From: Pedobacter polaris
GTDB lineage: Bacteria; Bacteroidota; Bacteroidia; Sphingobacteriales; Sphingobacteriaceae
NCBI RefSeq assembly: GCF_005116505.1
Contig: NZ_SWBR01000001.1
Location: forward strand, 1,302,001 to 1,366,000
Reading direction: 5' to 3'
DNA: 64,000 nt
Shown here: in pieces, positions 7,180-16,326 of the stretch
Layout of the letters: each line of letters starts with the position of its first letter
How positions within the stretch are numbered: position 1 is the first letter of the stretch
Translations under genes and position numbers: made by a program
Notes under the pieces: generated by a model
What the model was told of the DNA's origin: nothing
What the model saw: only the letters and a program-made list of their open reading frames with translations
Databases searched by the model: none

Positions 7180-8805
7180 TTATTTAGTCTTTGGTGTTCC
7201 GTCTGAGTTTTTATCTACTAATGGTCTGTTAGGTCTATTTGCTAATTCCCAAGCGGTATAATAGGTAAGATGAGCACGTTTAGCAAGTAAAGCGAAGTTA
7301 ATTTTGCTTACTTCATCACCAGGTCTGTGATAATCTTGTTCTAACATACCATCATAATAGAAAATTACCGGAATGCCTAACTTAGCAAAGTTATAATGGT
7401 CAGAACGATAGTAAATTTGTTGAGTATCTTTTGGGTCATCATATTTGTAATCTAACTTCATTTGAGTATAAGTATCGTTAATGCTCTCACTTAATTTCCC
7501 TAATTCTGTGCTCAATTTGAAAGATCCAACTGAATATATATAATTTGCACTATCAGGTTTTCCTAAATATTCTTCACCAGTACGGCCAATCATATCTGTA
7601 TTTAAATTTACAATGGTATTCTCTATTGGAAATACAGGATTTTCAGAATACCATTCAGAACCTAATAATCCTTTTTCCTCCCCACAAACTGTCATAAATA
7701 AGATACTTCTTTTAGGGCCCTTGCCATCTGCTTTTGCTTTAGCAAATGCTTCAGCTAACAATAAAACACCTGTGGTTCCAGAACCATCATCATCTGCACC
7801 ATTGTTTACTTTATCTGTTGCATTTGGGTCTTTTACTAATCCGATATGGTCATAGTGGCCAGTAATTACCAATACTTCTTTTTTCAATTCAGGATCAGAA
7901 CCTTCTAAGAAACCTAAAACATTTTCTGCTCTTAAATCTGTAGTCTGTAATTCTGCTGTTAAGGTAACTGGTACATTAATCACAACCGAAGCTGATTTCA
8001 ATGTTTCTGTAATTTGTTTTTTTACTACATCTAAGCTTGTATTTGCTGCGGCCAGAATTTGATTAGCTACAGCAGTACCAATATTAACAGTAGGAACTTT
8101 TACAGTTTCCTTTTTAACCAAACCATCGCTGCTACCAGATAGATATGCTTTCATTCTATCATTGATATTGTCAACACCAGGGTTGATTACCAAAATTGCA
8201 GCTGCTTTATTATCAGTAAGATATTTAACTTTGCTTTGCAAGCTACCAACGCTTGTTTGCGCTCTTCTTCCTCCAGTAGCAGGTGCTGTATTTTTTACAG
8301 TTGGATCTCCAGAAGCAAAAATCATTACAACTTTTCCCTTAACTTTCTGTCCTTCAAATTCATTAAAACCTTCTTTGCTAATACCAAAACCTGCAAATAA
8401 AATTGATTTTGCTTTAACTTTAAATCCTTTTCCGGAAGCATCATTTAAGTTGATGTAAAAATCCTTAAGATTTGTTTTTGCTTGTCCGCCAACAACCAAT
8501 TCTGATTTGGTTAAACTTTTTGAAGCAAAACCAACTTTTTGAAAGTATGGGTCACTTCCACCTTTTACAGGACCGGTTAATCCGAAACTTTGAAATTGTT
8601 TCTTAATATAATCAGCAGCCATCCAAGCTCCTTTTTTACCAGTCTCTCTACCTTCATATTCGTCAGATGCTAAGATTGATAGGTGACTATAACCTCTTTC
8701 TTTAGTAATGGTTTCACTAAATTTTACTGCATCAGGATTTTTCTGAGCTGCAGCACTAAAGCCAAGCAATACAGCAAGACCAGTGTATAAAAATGTTTTT
8801 TTCAT
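7180..8805 (-). CDS. Secreted M28-family zinc aminopeptidase with PA domain
   Basis: A 541-residue exported peptidase. A signal peptide (about residues 1-20) is followed by an N-terminal M28 segment, an inserted PA-like domain (about 100-280), and the di-zinc catalytic domain with ligands in GHYDHIG, NGADDDGSGTTG, CGEEKGLLGS, NTDMIGR and SDHYNFAKLG. These match M28 aminopeptidases that remove N-terminal residues from peptides. It lies 146 bp downstream of rpiB and is closed by the shared terminator at 7143. A diverged relic of its C-terminus occurs at 6105-6239, so a tandem paralogue once existed. Confidence 0.92.
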   Translation of the reverse strand: MKKTFLYTGLAVLLGFSAAAQKNPDAVKFSETITKERGYSHLSILASDEYEGRETGKKGAWMAADYIKKQFQSFGLTGPVKGGSDPYFQKVGFASKSLTKSELVVGGQAKTNLKDFYINLNDASGKGFKVKAKSILFAGFGISKEGFNEFEGQKVKGKVVMIFASGDPTVKNTAPATGGRRAQTSVGSLQSKVKYLTDNKAAAILVINPGVDNINDRMKAYLSGSSDGLVKKETVKVPTVNIGTAVANQILAAANTSLDVVKKQITETLKSASVVINVPVTLTAELQTTDLRAENVLGFLEGSDPELKKEVLVITGHYDHIGLVKDPNATDKVNNGADDDGSGTTGVLLLAEAFAKAKADGKGPKRSILFMTVCGEEKGLLGSEWYSENPVFPIENTIVNLNTDMIGRTGEEYLGKPDSANYIYSVGSFKLSTELGKLSESINDTYTQMKLDYKYDDPKDTQQIYYRSDHYNFAKLGIPVIFYYDGMLEQDYHRPGDEVSKINFALLAKRAHLTYYTAWELANRPNRPLVDKNSDGTPKTK

Positions 8806-8832
8806 CAGTTTTATAATTGTTTTTTAAGTTTT

Positions 8833-8895
8833 ATGAAGCTATCATGAGTTTATTTGTCGCCATTTTGTAAATGGAACTCATGATGATTCATTGGT
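8833..8895 (-). repeat. Hairpin element upstream of the M28 peptidase gene
   Basis: A 10-bp inverted repeat (ATCATGAGTT / AACTCATGAT) with a loop of about 24 nt, preceded on the plus strand by GAAGCT. A close relative sits upstream of fabH at 13521-13578 at nearly the same distance from the start codon. Mobile palindrome or regulatory leader element; function unknown. Confidence 0.5.
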
Positions 8896-8951
8896 TTGTT
8901 AGTTAATATTGATGTGAGATTTATTACATCACATCGGTTGTTTTATATAAG

Positions 8952-9398
8952 TTAGCAGGATATTTTATTCACTCTATTTGCATGTCTACCGCCTTCAAAA
9001 TCTGTGGTAATAAAAGTAGTAGCCATCTCTTTTGCTAAAGATGTAGTAACAAATCTAGCTGGTATGCACAATACATTTGCATTGTTATGTTGCCTTGCCA
9101 GTGAAGCTAATTCATTCTCCCAGCAGATCGCTGCCCTAATATCTTGGTGCTTATTTGCTGTTATTGCTACTCCATTTGCGCTTCCACATACTAAAATGCC
9201 AAAATCAAATGCTGCAGTTTCTACAGCCTCAGCAACTGGATGAGCAAAATCTGGATAATCTACAGAATCAGCAGAATGGGTACCAAAATCTTTAACTTCA
9301 TAATTCGATAAATAGTCTTTTAAGATTTCTTTATATTCAAATCCAGCATGGTCTGCACCAATTGCAATCTTTAGTTTTTTTTCTGTAGACATTTTCAA
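8952..9398 (-). CDS. rpiB: Ribose-5-phosphate isomerase B
   Basis: A 148-residue RpiB that interconverts ribose 5-phosphate and ribulose 5-phosphate in the pentose phosphate pathway. The N-terminal IAIGADHAGFEYK motif and the active-site region VCGSANGVAITANK, with the catalytic Cys near residue 71, are diagnostic. A GSANG variant of the usual GTGIG loop is common in this phylum. Start codons at residue 1 or 3 are both possible. It is downstream of tatC on the same strand. Confidence 0.93.
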   Translation of the reverse strand: MKMSTEKKLKIAIGADHAGFEYKEILKDYLSNYEVKDFGTHSADSVDYPDFAHPVAEAVETAAFDFGILVCGSANGVAITANKHQDIRAAICWENELASLARQHNNANVLCIPARFVTTSLAKEMATTFITTDFEGGRHANRVNKISC

Positions 9399-9453
9399 AT
9401 TTATATAGAATATTGCAGCTTATGCGTAAATTTTTTGTTGCGGGATTTAATTG

Positions 9454-10329
9454 TTAGTTTTTGAAAAATAATGCTTCAGCCTTTAATTTTTTCTTTTGGA
9501 TATTTGAGGAGATCATAATGCTCAATTCATAAAGTAAGAATAGAGGCATGGCCACAATCATCATGGTAAATGGATCTGCTGTTGGTGTAATGATAGCAGC
9601 AACTACCAAAATCAATATAGCTGCATATCTTCTATTTTTTCGCATAAATTGTGGAGTCATTACCCCAAGTTTCGAAAGAATAAAAATAACAACAGGTAAT
9701 TGAAAAATTATTCCAGTTCCTAATGTCAGAGTGAGCACTGTAGACAGATACGAATCTATGGTAAATGTGTTTTCAATGCCAGGGTCAACTGTAAAATTAA
9801 TCAAAAAGTTGATTGACCAAGGTGCAATAAAGTAGTAACCAAACAAAACACCCATTAAAAACAACATCGATGCAAAGAATACAAAACCTTGTGACGATTT
9901 TCTTTCGGTCTCTAATAAAGCAGGTTTAATAAATAACCATACTTCAAATAAAAGATAAGGAATTCCTAAGATTAGCCCTGCCATAATACAAGATGTCATT
10001 TGCAAGGTGAATTGTCCAGACATTTCTGTATTGATGATTTTAGCATCTATTTTAGTGATACAAAAATCTTGAGCCAAAGAGGGGAAGATAGAGGCCAATT
10101 TACAACCCATTCTATAAGTCCAAAAAGATGGATCTTTTGGCCCCATTATAATTTTACTCCAAATGAAATCTGAAAAATAGAAAGCCACACAGGTTAGTAA
10201 AGTTACAACTGCTAGCCCTCTCAGTAAATGTTTCCTTAACACATCAATATGGTCAAAGAATGACATCTCAGCTTCTAAAGTCTGTCCTTTTTTCTTTATA
10301 GTATCTATAAACTCTTGTGATTTGCTCAT
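9454..10329 (-). CDS. tatC: Sec-independent (Tat) protein translocase subunit TatC
   Basis: A 291-residue inner-membrane protein with six predicted membrane helices. The cytoplasmic N-terminal motif SFFDHIDVLRKHLLR binds twin-arginine signal peptides. Conserved elements include FIKPALLETERK before the third helix and GIIFQLPVVIFIL. It carries the receptor role in the TatABC export system for folded proteins. TatA/TatB genes are not in this window. An insertion between helices 1 and 2, with KDPSFWTYRMGCKL, is typical for Bacteroidota TatC. Confidence 0.95.
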   Translation of the reverse strand: MSKSQEFIDTIKKKGQTLEAEMSFFDHIDVLRKHLLRGLAVVTLLTCVAFYFSDFIWSKIIMGPKDPSFWTYRMGCKLASIFPSLAQDFCITKIDAKIINTEMSGQFTLQMTSCIMAGLILGIPYLLFEVWLFIKPALLETERKSSQGFVFFASMLFLMGVLFGYYFIAPWSINFLINFTVDPGIENTFTIDSYLSTVLTLTLGTGIIFQLPVVIFILSKLGVMTPQFMRKNRRYAAILILVVAAIITPTADPFTMMIVAMPLFLLYELSIMISSNIQKKKLKAEALFFKN

Positions 10330-10348
10330 TGAAATTATTTGTAAACAA

Positions 10349-10381
10349 AAATACCATTCTGTTTGATATAGAATGGTATTT
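10349..10381 (-). terminator. Probable intrinsic terminator after accC
   Basis: A 12-bp stem (10349-10360 with 10370-10381), loop of 9 nt, followed on the minus strand by TTGTTT. It separates accC from tatC, so the fatty-acid block probably ends here, although readthrough into tatC is possible. Confidence 0.65.
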
Positions 10382-10408
10382 ACGGTTTAAATCTATAAAA
10401 AGATTATT

Positions 10409-11749
10409 TTATTCTGAGAATTCGAACGTTTCCATGAATTTAGTAGTGAAATTACCTGCTCTAAAATTAGGGTCTTTCATTAATTTAAGGTGAAAAGGGA
10501 TTGTAGTTTTAACACCTTCAATTACAAATTCACTTAAAGCACGCTCCATTGTACAAATTGCTTCTTCGCGAGTTTGCGCTACACAAATTAATTTTGCAAT
10601 CATCGAATCATAATTAGATGGAATTTGATAACCTGCATAAACATGAGTATCTACACGTACACCATGGCCTCCTGGAGAATGGAAATTTGTGATTCTTCCT
10701 GGTGATGGTCTGAAGTTATTAAATGGATCTTCTGCGTTGATACGACATTCAATTGCGTGCATGTTTGGCACATAATTGTTTCCAGAAATTGGAATACCTG
10801 CTGCGACTTTAATTTGCTCTTTAATTAAATCGAAGTTAATCACTTCTTCTGTAACAGGGTGTTCTACTTGGATACGTGTATTCATTTCCATGAAGTAGAA
10901 GTTACGGTGTTTATCTACTAAAAACTCAACCGTTCCAGCACCTTCATAGCTTACAGCTAAAGCGCCTTTAATTGCTGCTTCACCCATTTTCTCACGCAAT
11001 TCTGGAGTCATAAAAGGAGATGGAGCTTCTTCAACTAATTTTTGGTGACGACGTTGAATAGAGCAATCTCTTTCAGATAAGTGGCAAGCTTTACCATATT
11101 GATCACCAATAACTTGAATTTCGATGTGACGTGGGTCTTCAATATATTTTTCTAAATAAAGGCCATCGTTACCGAAAGCAGCACCAGATTCTTGACGAGC
11201 GCTATCCCAAGCATTTTCGAATTCTTCATCTTTCCAAACAATACGCATCCCACGGCCACCACCACCAGCAGTAGCTTTTAAAATAACAGGATATCCCATT
11301 CCTTTGGCTATTTCAATACCTTCTTTAACGCTTGATAATAAGCCTTCAGAACCTGGAATAGTAGGGACACCAGCAATTTTCATGGTTTCTTTAGCCGAAG
11401 CCTTGTCGCCCATGCCATTAATTTGCTCTGGGGTAGCACCAATGAATTTAATTCCATAATCACGGCAAACTGAAGAAAATTTAGCATTTTCTGAAAGGAA
11501 ACCATAACCTGGGTGAATTGCATCAGCATTAGTTAATTCAGCAGCTGATATAATATTTGGTATACTTAAATAAGAATCTTTACTAGGGGGAGGACCTATA
11601 CAAACAGCCTCATCGGCAAAACGTACATGTAAACTCTCTCTGTCTGCAGTAGAGTAAACAGCCACCGTTTTTATGCCCATTTCTTTACAGGTGCGTATTA
11701 TACGTAAAGCAATTTCGCCCCTGTTGGCAATTAATATTTTTTTAAACAT
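10409..11749 (-). CDS. accC: Acetyl-CoA carboxylase biotin carboxylase subunit
   Basis: A 446-residue ATP-grasp enzyme that carboxylates biotin on AccB, the first step of fatty acid synthesis. It opens with the biotin carboxylase signature [20 protein letters not shown], has the glycine-rich lid [12 protein letters not shown] and the catalytic region [16 protein letters not shown]. Full length for the family. It follows accB at 120 bp on the same strand, as in most bacteria. Confidence 0.97.
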   Translation of the reverse strand: MFKKILIANRGEIALRIIRTCKEMGIKTVAVYSTADRESLHVRFADEAVCIGPPPSKDSYLSIPNIISAAELTNADAIHPGYGFLSENAKFSSVCRDYGIKFIGATPEQINGMGDKASAKETMKIAGVPTIPGSEGLLSSVKEGIEIAKGMGYPVILKATAGGGGRGMRIVWKDEEFENAWDSARQESGAAFGNDGLYLEKYIEDPRHIEIQVIGDQYGKACHLSERDCSIQRRHQKLVEEAPSPFMTPELREKMGEAAIKGALAVSYEGAGTVEFLVDKHRNFYFMEMNTRIQVEHPVTEEVINFDLIKEQIKVAAGIPISGNNYVPNMHAIECRINAEDPFNNFRPSPGRITNFHSPGGHGVRVDTHVYAGYQIPSNYDSMIAKLICVAQTREEAICTMERALSEFVIEGVKTTIPFHLKLMKDPNFRAGNFTTKFMETFEFSE

Positions 11750-11762
11750 AATTTTTTCCGTT

Positions 11763-11866
11763 TTGATTACACCGATTTTTAGGATTACACTGATTTTTAA
11801 ATGATTGAAAAAAATCTACTTGTGTAATTTCTTAATCTGTGAAATCTACTTAATCTGTGAAATCAA
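11763..11866. repeat. Intergenic inverted/direct repeat between accB and accC
   Basis: Two tandem copies of a GATTACACYGATTTTTA-type unit (about 11766-11802) face two tandem copies of a TTAATCTGTGAAATC unit (about 11831-11866), giving a long imperfect inverted structure. It looks like an interspersed AT-rich palindrome family rather than a gene. It could act as an RNA stem in the accBC transcript. Confidence 0.45.
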
Positions 11867-11869
11867 TTT

Positions 11870-12343
11870 CTAGATAGGTTCTACTAAAAATAAGGGTTGG
11901 TCGTATTCTACTGGAGATGCATTATCAACCAGTACTTTTACTATACGTCCAGAAACTTCACTTTCAATTTCATTGAATAGTTTCATGGCTTCAATGATAC
12001 ATATTACTTTTCCAATACCAACTTCATCGCCAACGTTAGCAAAAGATGGCTTATCAGGGCTAGATGAACGATAGAAAGTACCAATCATTGGAGACTTTAT
12101 AGTTGTATATTTTGAGGTATCCTCAGCTTCTGGAGCACTTGGTGCTTTGGTTTCAACAGCAACTGTTGGGGCTGCCGGTGCAACTGGCTGTGGCGCTGCT
12201 GCTGCAGGTAATGCTGCATTTACATAAACAGGTGCCTGGTTAGTTTTGATAGTGATCTTGAAGTTTTCTTGCTCAATAGCAACTTCATTTACTCCCGACC
12301 GAGAAACAAATTTAATGAGTTCCTGAATTTGTTTGATATCCAT
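11870..12343 (-). CDS. accB: Biotin carboxyl carrier protein of acetyl-CoA carboxylase
   Basis: A 157-residue carrier. The N-terminal helix ([16 protein letters not shown]) is followed by an Ala/Pro-rich linker (about residues 44-72) and the biotinyl domain with EAMKLFNEI, where Lys121 is biotinylated. It shuttles carboxyl groups between AccC and the carboxyltransferase. It lies between fabH and accC on the minus strand. Confidence 0.97.
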   Translation of the reverse strand: MDIKQIQELIKFVSRSGVNEVAIEQENFKITIKTNQAPVYVNAALPAAAAPQPVAPAAPTVAVETKAPSAPEAEDTSKYTTIKSPMIGTFYRSSSPDKPSFANVGDEVGIGKVICIIEAMKLFNEIESEVSGRIVKVLVDNASPVEYDQPLFLVEPI

Positions 12344-12494
12344 TCTTTTGTTGTTATGTTAAAAAAATTGGTGTCTTTATGAATTAACTAAGTTATAGTT
12401 TTTTTGTTTATTTTAATAAGAAATAAGGTTAATGGTCTATAGTTGATGGATGATAGCTTAATCGCCCCAACCATTGACTATTAACTATAGTCTA

Positions 12495-13496
12495 TCAACT
12501 ATTATAAGCCCACTTAAGGTAAATAGATCCCCATGTAAAACCCCCACCAAAAGCGGCTAAAATAATATTATCTCCCTTTTTTAACTTACTTTCCCACTCC
12601 CATAAACATAGGGGAATTGTGCCGTTGGTTGTATTTCCGTATCGTTGAATATTGATCATTACTTTGTCGGAATTTACACCCATTCTAGAAGCAGTAGCGT
12701 CAATAATACGTTTATTTGCTTGGTGTGGTACTAACCATGCTACATCATCAGGTGTTAGTTCATTGCGTTCCATTATTTCTGCAGCAACATCTGCCATATT
12801 TGTAACAGCAAACTTAAATACAGTTGGGCCTTCTTGGTGTGCATAATGTTCATTGGCATCTATGGTTTCATGAGTAGCGGGGTTAACTGAACCTCCAGCT
12901 TTCATGCCTAAGAAATCTTTTCCAGAACCATCGCTTCTTAAAATAGAATCTTGAATTCCTAATCCTTCTTCATTAGGCTCTAATAATGCACAGCCGCAAC
13001 CATCACCGAAAATGATGCATGTTGTTCTATCTTGATAATTGATGATTGATGACATTTTATCGCCACCAACAACCAATACTTTTTTATGTTTCCCTGACTC
13101 AATAAATTGAGCTCCAGTACTTAACCCGAAAATGAAACCAGAACACGCTGCCTGTAAATCATAGCCCCAAGCATTTGTTGCACCAATTTTATCTGCTAAA
13201 ACATTCGCTGTAGCAGGGAAGGTGAAATCTGGAGTGGTAGTACAAAAGATAATTAATTCTATTTCTTTAGCGTCAATACCTCTTTTTTTAAGCAAACCAT
13301 TTACAGCATGAACTGCCATATCTGAAGTCCCTAAACCTTCACCCTTTAATATTCTTCGCTCCTTAATACCTGTTCTAGAAGTAATCCACTCGTCTGAAGT
13401 TTCAACTAGGGTTTCTAATTCGTGATTTGTTAAAATATAATCAGGAACGTAACCATTAACAGCAGTAATAGCAGCGTGAATTTTGTTCATTTTCAT
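12495..13496 (-). CDS. fabH: 3-oxoacyl-ACP synthase III
   Basis: A 333-residue KAS III that condenses acyl-CoA with malonyl-ACP to start fatty acid synthesis. The catalytic Cys lies in [12 protein letters not shown] (about Cys118), with His in [11 protein letters not shown] and Asn in [10 protein letters not shown]. Met1 or Met3 may be the start. It follows plsX by 93 bp; a hairpin element (13521-13578) lies in that gap. The last codons overlap an interspersed repeat. Confidence 0.96.
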   Translation of the reverse strand: MKMNKIHAAITAVNGYVPDYILTNHELETLVETSDEWITSRTGIKERRILKGEGLGTSDMAVHAVNGLLKKRGIDAKEIELIIFCTTTPDFTFPATANVLADKIGATNAWGYDLQAACSGFIFGLSTGAQFIESGKHKKVLVVGGDKMSSIINYQDRTTCIIFGDGCGCALLEPNEEGLGIQDSILRSDGSGKDFLGMKAGGSVNPATHETIDANEHYAHQEGPTVFKFAVTNMADVAAEIMERNELTPDDVAWLVPHQANKRIIDATASRMGVNSDKVMINIQRYGNTTNGTIPLCLWEWESKLKKGDNIILAAFGGGFTWGSIYLKWAYNS

Positions 13497-13520
13497 CTGT
13501 TTAAATATGTCTTCAGTTGT

Positions 13521-13578
13521 GATGAAGCTACCATGATTTTAAGTATTTTTTACGTGATTGTAAAATCATGGTGGTTTG
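13521..13578 (-). repeat. Hairpin element upstream of fabH, related to the one at 8833
   Basis: A perfect 12-bp stem (ACCATGATTTTA / TAAAATCATGGT) with a loop of about 22 nt, 25 bp from the fabH start codon. It shares the GAAGCTANCATGA lead-in and overall form with the element 28 bp upstream of the M28 peptidase gene. Both are on the leader side of minus-strand genes. Confidence 0.5.
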
Positions 13579-13589
13579 TTTGATTTAAA

Positions 13590-14528
13590 TTATTGGAATG
13601 CAGCTTGTATTTTTCCGACCAAATTAGAAGTAATCATATCTCTTGATTGGAAAATCATATTTTTTATTGCCTCTGGACTAGAAATTCCGTGTCCAATTAA
13701 AACTGGAGCATTAACACCTAATACGGGGCTACCACCATAGTTTTCGTAATTAAAACGATCAAAAAATTCATCTTTTAATCCTTTCTTTATGGTCAATACA
13801 TAAAATGATTCTGCTAATTTAAGCATTACATTTCCAGTAAAACCATCACATACTATTACATCGGCTTTATCATTAAATAAATCTCGTCCTTCTACATTAC
13901 CAACAAAATTAAAGAGCTTGGTTTCTTTCATTAGCGGAAAAGTAGCTAATGAAAGCATATTGCCTTTTTCATCTTCTTCTCCAATATTCATTAAAGCCAC
14001 TTTTGGGTTTTCAATTTGCATTACATTTTCTGCATACAAACTTCCTAAAATTCCAAATTGTAATAAAGTATCTGGTTTGCAATCTGCATTTGCTCCAACA
14101 TCCAACATTAAACCAATGCCACCTTTAAGTTTGGGAACAATGGTAGATAAACACGGACGAATAATACCTGGAATAGTTTTTACGCTAAATACAGCACCAA
14201 CTAGCATTGCCCCAGAATTGCCAGCACTCGCGAAAGAATCTAATTTACCTTCTTTAAGGAGTTGAAAACCTACAGAAATACTAGAATTCGGCTTTTGAAG
14301 AATTGCCTTTGTAGGATGTTCGCCCATACCAATAATTTCATCGGTATGCACATATTCAAAGTGATCGGGATTGAATCCGTTCTCTGAAAGCAGGGGTTTA
14401 ATCTGCTGAGTATCACCAATAAGCACCAAGTGCTCATCGGCTTTTAGGGATTGATGAGCCGCTATTGCTCCTAAAACATTAGCTTTAGGAGCATAGTCTC
14501 CGCCCATAATATCGAGACCTATTTTCAT
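13590..14528 (-). CDS. plsX: Phosphate acyltransferase PlsX
   Basis: A 312-residue PlsX that makes acyl-phosphate from acyl-ACP for phospholipid synthesis. The N-terminal signature MKIGLDIMGGDYAPKANV and the central FASAGNSGAMLVGAVF motif are diagnostic. Located between rpmF and fabH in the widespread rpmF-plsX-fabH order. It links membrane lipid synthesis to the fatty-acid genes that follow it. Confidence 0.97.
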   Translation of the reverse strand: MKIGLDIMGGDYAPKANVLGAIAAHQSLKADEHLVLIGDTQQIKPLLSENGFNPDHFEYVHTDEIIGMGEHPTKAILQKPNSSISVGFQLLKEGKLDSFASAGNSGAMLVGAVFSVKTIPGIIRPCLSTIVPKLKGGIGLMLDVGANADCKPDTLLQFGILGSLYAENVMQIENPKVALMNIGEEDEKGNMLSLATFPLMKETKLFNFVGNVEGRDLFNDKADVIVCDGFTGNVMLKLAESFYVLTIKKGLKDEFFDRFNYENYGGSPVLGVNAPVLIGHGISSPEAIKNMIFQSRDMITSNLVGKIQAAFQ

Positions 14529-14624
14529 AGTAAAAATCTTTTGTGTGTAAGCAAAATTGCTTTTAAATCTATTAATCTAAGTTAAACTTTAACTAATAGA
14601 AAACACAAAAATTTTCTTAGAAAA

Positions 14625-14816
14625 CTAACCTATTGAAGTGTTTTCAATAACTAATTTACCGTTGTAATACAAGTTACCATCAACATTGTAAGCAGTGTGA
14701 GGAACGTGTATAGCACCAGTAGTTTGGCATGTTGCCAAAGAAGGAGCTACAGCTTTATAATGTGTTCTTCTTTTATCTCTTCTTTGCTTAGAAATCTTGC
14801 GTTTTGGATGTGCCAT
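14625..14816 (-). CDS. rpmF: 50S ribosomal protein L32
   Basis: A 63-residue ribosomal protein. The N-terminal [20 protein letters not shown] is the L32 signature. The zinc-binding Cys pairs of some L32 forms are largely missing: only one Cys remains (in ATCQTTG), so this looks like the zinc-free version. It lies 17 bp downstream of the DUF177 gene, as in many bacteria. Confidence 0.96.
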   Translation of the reverse strand: MAHPKRKISKQRRDKRRTHYKAVAPSLATCQTTGAIHVPHTAYNVDGNLYYNGKLVIENTSIG

Positions 14817-14833
14817 TGCTGATTTGTTTTATT

Positions 14834-15367
14834 TTATTTTAATTTTTTTAATGCTTCCCAACGAGGGTCGTCATTTTGTTCTTCTTCTTTTTCTACGTTT
14901 CCGCTTGCCAGTTTTTCCAAAGTTGCTAACATTTCTGGATCGCATTTTTGGTCTGTGCCTGCTTGTTCGCAGTTATTTATATAAGGTATAGCTACATTGA
15001 TAAATTCGTAAATCATTTCCGAAACATCAATTTCACTTTCCTTTCTGTTTAAAACAATGATTTCTAAATCATCGCTCTCTAACTCATCTTCTGCAAATTT
15101 TACAATCTGCCTTTCTTTAATTTCAATTGGTTGTCCAAACTCGGCTAAACACTTATCACAATTTAGTTGTATTGTTCCCCAAATATGGAAGGTCAATATC
15201 AACATTGTTTCCTGTTTATCTAATTCAAGCACAACCTTAAGTGCTCCATCTTTAACCAAAGAGTACTCAAATGCATCAAAAAAGCTTTTATCAATCTCAA
15301 AATCAAATTGATGTTTGCCCAATTTTAAGCCAGTAAACGGGATTGAAAATTGTTTTAATGCCTTCAA
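14834..15367 (-). CDS. YceD/DUF177-family protein
   Basis: A 177-residue DUF177 protein. The family sits directly upstream of rpmF in most bacteria and has been linked to 23S rRNA/ribosome accumulation. Visible hallmarks are the CDKCLAEF segment around residues 74-81 and the later C-terminal acidic region ending DPRWEALKKLK. Translational coupling to rpmF (17 bp gap) supports the assignment. Confidence 0.9.
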   Translation of the reverse strand: MKALKQFSIPFTGLKLGKHQFDFEIDKSFFDAFEYSLVKDGALKVVLELDKQETMLILTFHIWGTIQLNCDKCLAEFGQPIEIKERQIVKFAEDELESDDLEIIVLNRKESEIDVSEMIYEFINVAIPYINNCEQAGTDQKCDPEMLATLEKLASGNVEKEEEQNDDPRWEALKKLK

Positions 15368-15466
15368 TTGTAACTAAATTTTAGCCTGCAAAGGTAGGAA
15401 ATATTTTTATAAAATGAAATATTTTTGCAAAATTGAATCTTAAAATAATTGCCACAGATTTGCAGG

Positions 15467-16318
15467 TTAAGCATTAGGGTGAGGTGCCAAAACCATTTCC
15501 TTATTATTCCTACTCCACTCGCTCCATGAACCCACATACAATTTAGGGATTGGTAAACCTGCATAATCCATTGCCAATAACATATGGCAAGCTGTTACAC
15601 CTGATCCACAGTGTACAATTACATTTTCAGGCTGTACATCAGCCAATGCGGTAATATATTTTTCTTTTAAAGCTTCGGGAGCAAGGAACAATCCATTTTC
15701 ATCCAAATTACTTGTAAATGGTATGTTTAAGGCACCTGGAATATGCCCTGCAATTAAATCTATAGGTTCAGTTAAGCCAGCAAAACGATTGGCATCTCTT
15801 ACATCAACAATAGTTTGATTGCCAGTTTTACTTGCCGTTTCAACTTCATCAATAGCTGCCAAAGGCAAATTCCAATTGGTTATTTCATAAAGTTTTTTGG
15901 TTTCTACTTTAGGCACTAAGCTATTTGTAGGAAAGCCTGCTTTTATTGCGGCATCAAATCCGCCATTTACAACTTGTACTCTTTCATGACCAATCGCCCT
16001 TAACATCCACCAAAAACGGGCAGCTGCATTGCCACCATTTTTATCATCGTAAATAATAACGTGGCTATTTTTGTCTATCCCAAACTTTCCTAAAACCTCT
16101 GAAAATTGACTTAGCGTAGGCAAAGGATGTCTTCCGCCTATGGTAAAATCTCCAATATTTGCTAAATCTGTATTTAAATCAATGTATAGAGCTCCAGCTA
16201 AATGGTTTTCATCATATCTAGCTTTTGAGCCCGCACTTGCATCAATAAGTACAAATTCATCTGGATTTAAGTTAAGTAACTCTGAAGGTTGGATGATAGA
16301 AGGAATTCGGGTGTGCAT
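15467..16318 (-). CDS. sseA: Thiosulfate/3-mercaptopyruvate sulfurtransferase
   Basis: A 283-residue protein with two rhodanese domains. The N-terminal domain is inactive-like; the C-terminal domain has the active-site loop HCGSGVTACH, whose CGSGVT form is typical of 3-mercaptopyruvate sulfurtransferases. The domain signatures (FVLIDASAG near residue 22; TIVDVRDANRF) are clear. It begins 9 bp after the end of the upstream secreted-protein gene, so the two are probably co-transcribed. Confidence 0.9.
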   Translation of the reverse strand: MHTRIPSIIQPSELLNLNPDEFVLIDASAGSKARYDENHLAGALYIDLNTDLANIGDFTIGGRHPLPTLSQFSEVLGKFGIDKNSHVIIYDDKNGGNAAARFWWMLRAIGHERVQVVNGGFDAAIKAGFPTNSLVPKVETKKLYEITNWNLPLAAIDEVETASKTGNQTIVDVRDANRFAGLTEPIDLIAGHIPGALNIPFTSNLDENGLFLAPEALKEKYITALADVQPENVIVHCGSGVTACHMLLAMDYAGLPIPKLYVGSWSEWSRNNKEMVLAPHPNA

Positions 16319-16326
16319 AACTATTC

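Noticed and set aside
9151..9200. GSANG instead of GTGIG in RpiB as a lost active site
   Set aside because: The catalytic Cys is present just before it and this variant is frequent in the phylum.
12344..12494. Possible extra gene between fabH and accB
   Set aside because: The gap is only 151 bp and consists of AT-rich sequence and an interspersed TATTAACTAT-type repeat.
14797..14991. Plus-strand reading frame over rpmF and DUF177
   Set aside because: Both overlapped genes are well-conserved families on the minus strand; the frame has no family match.
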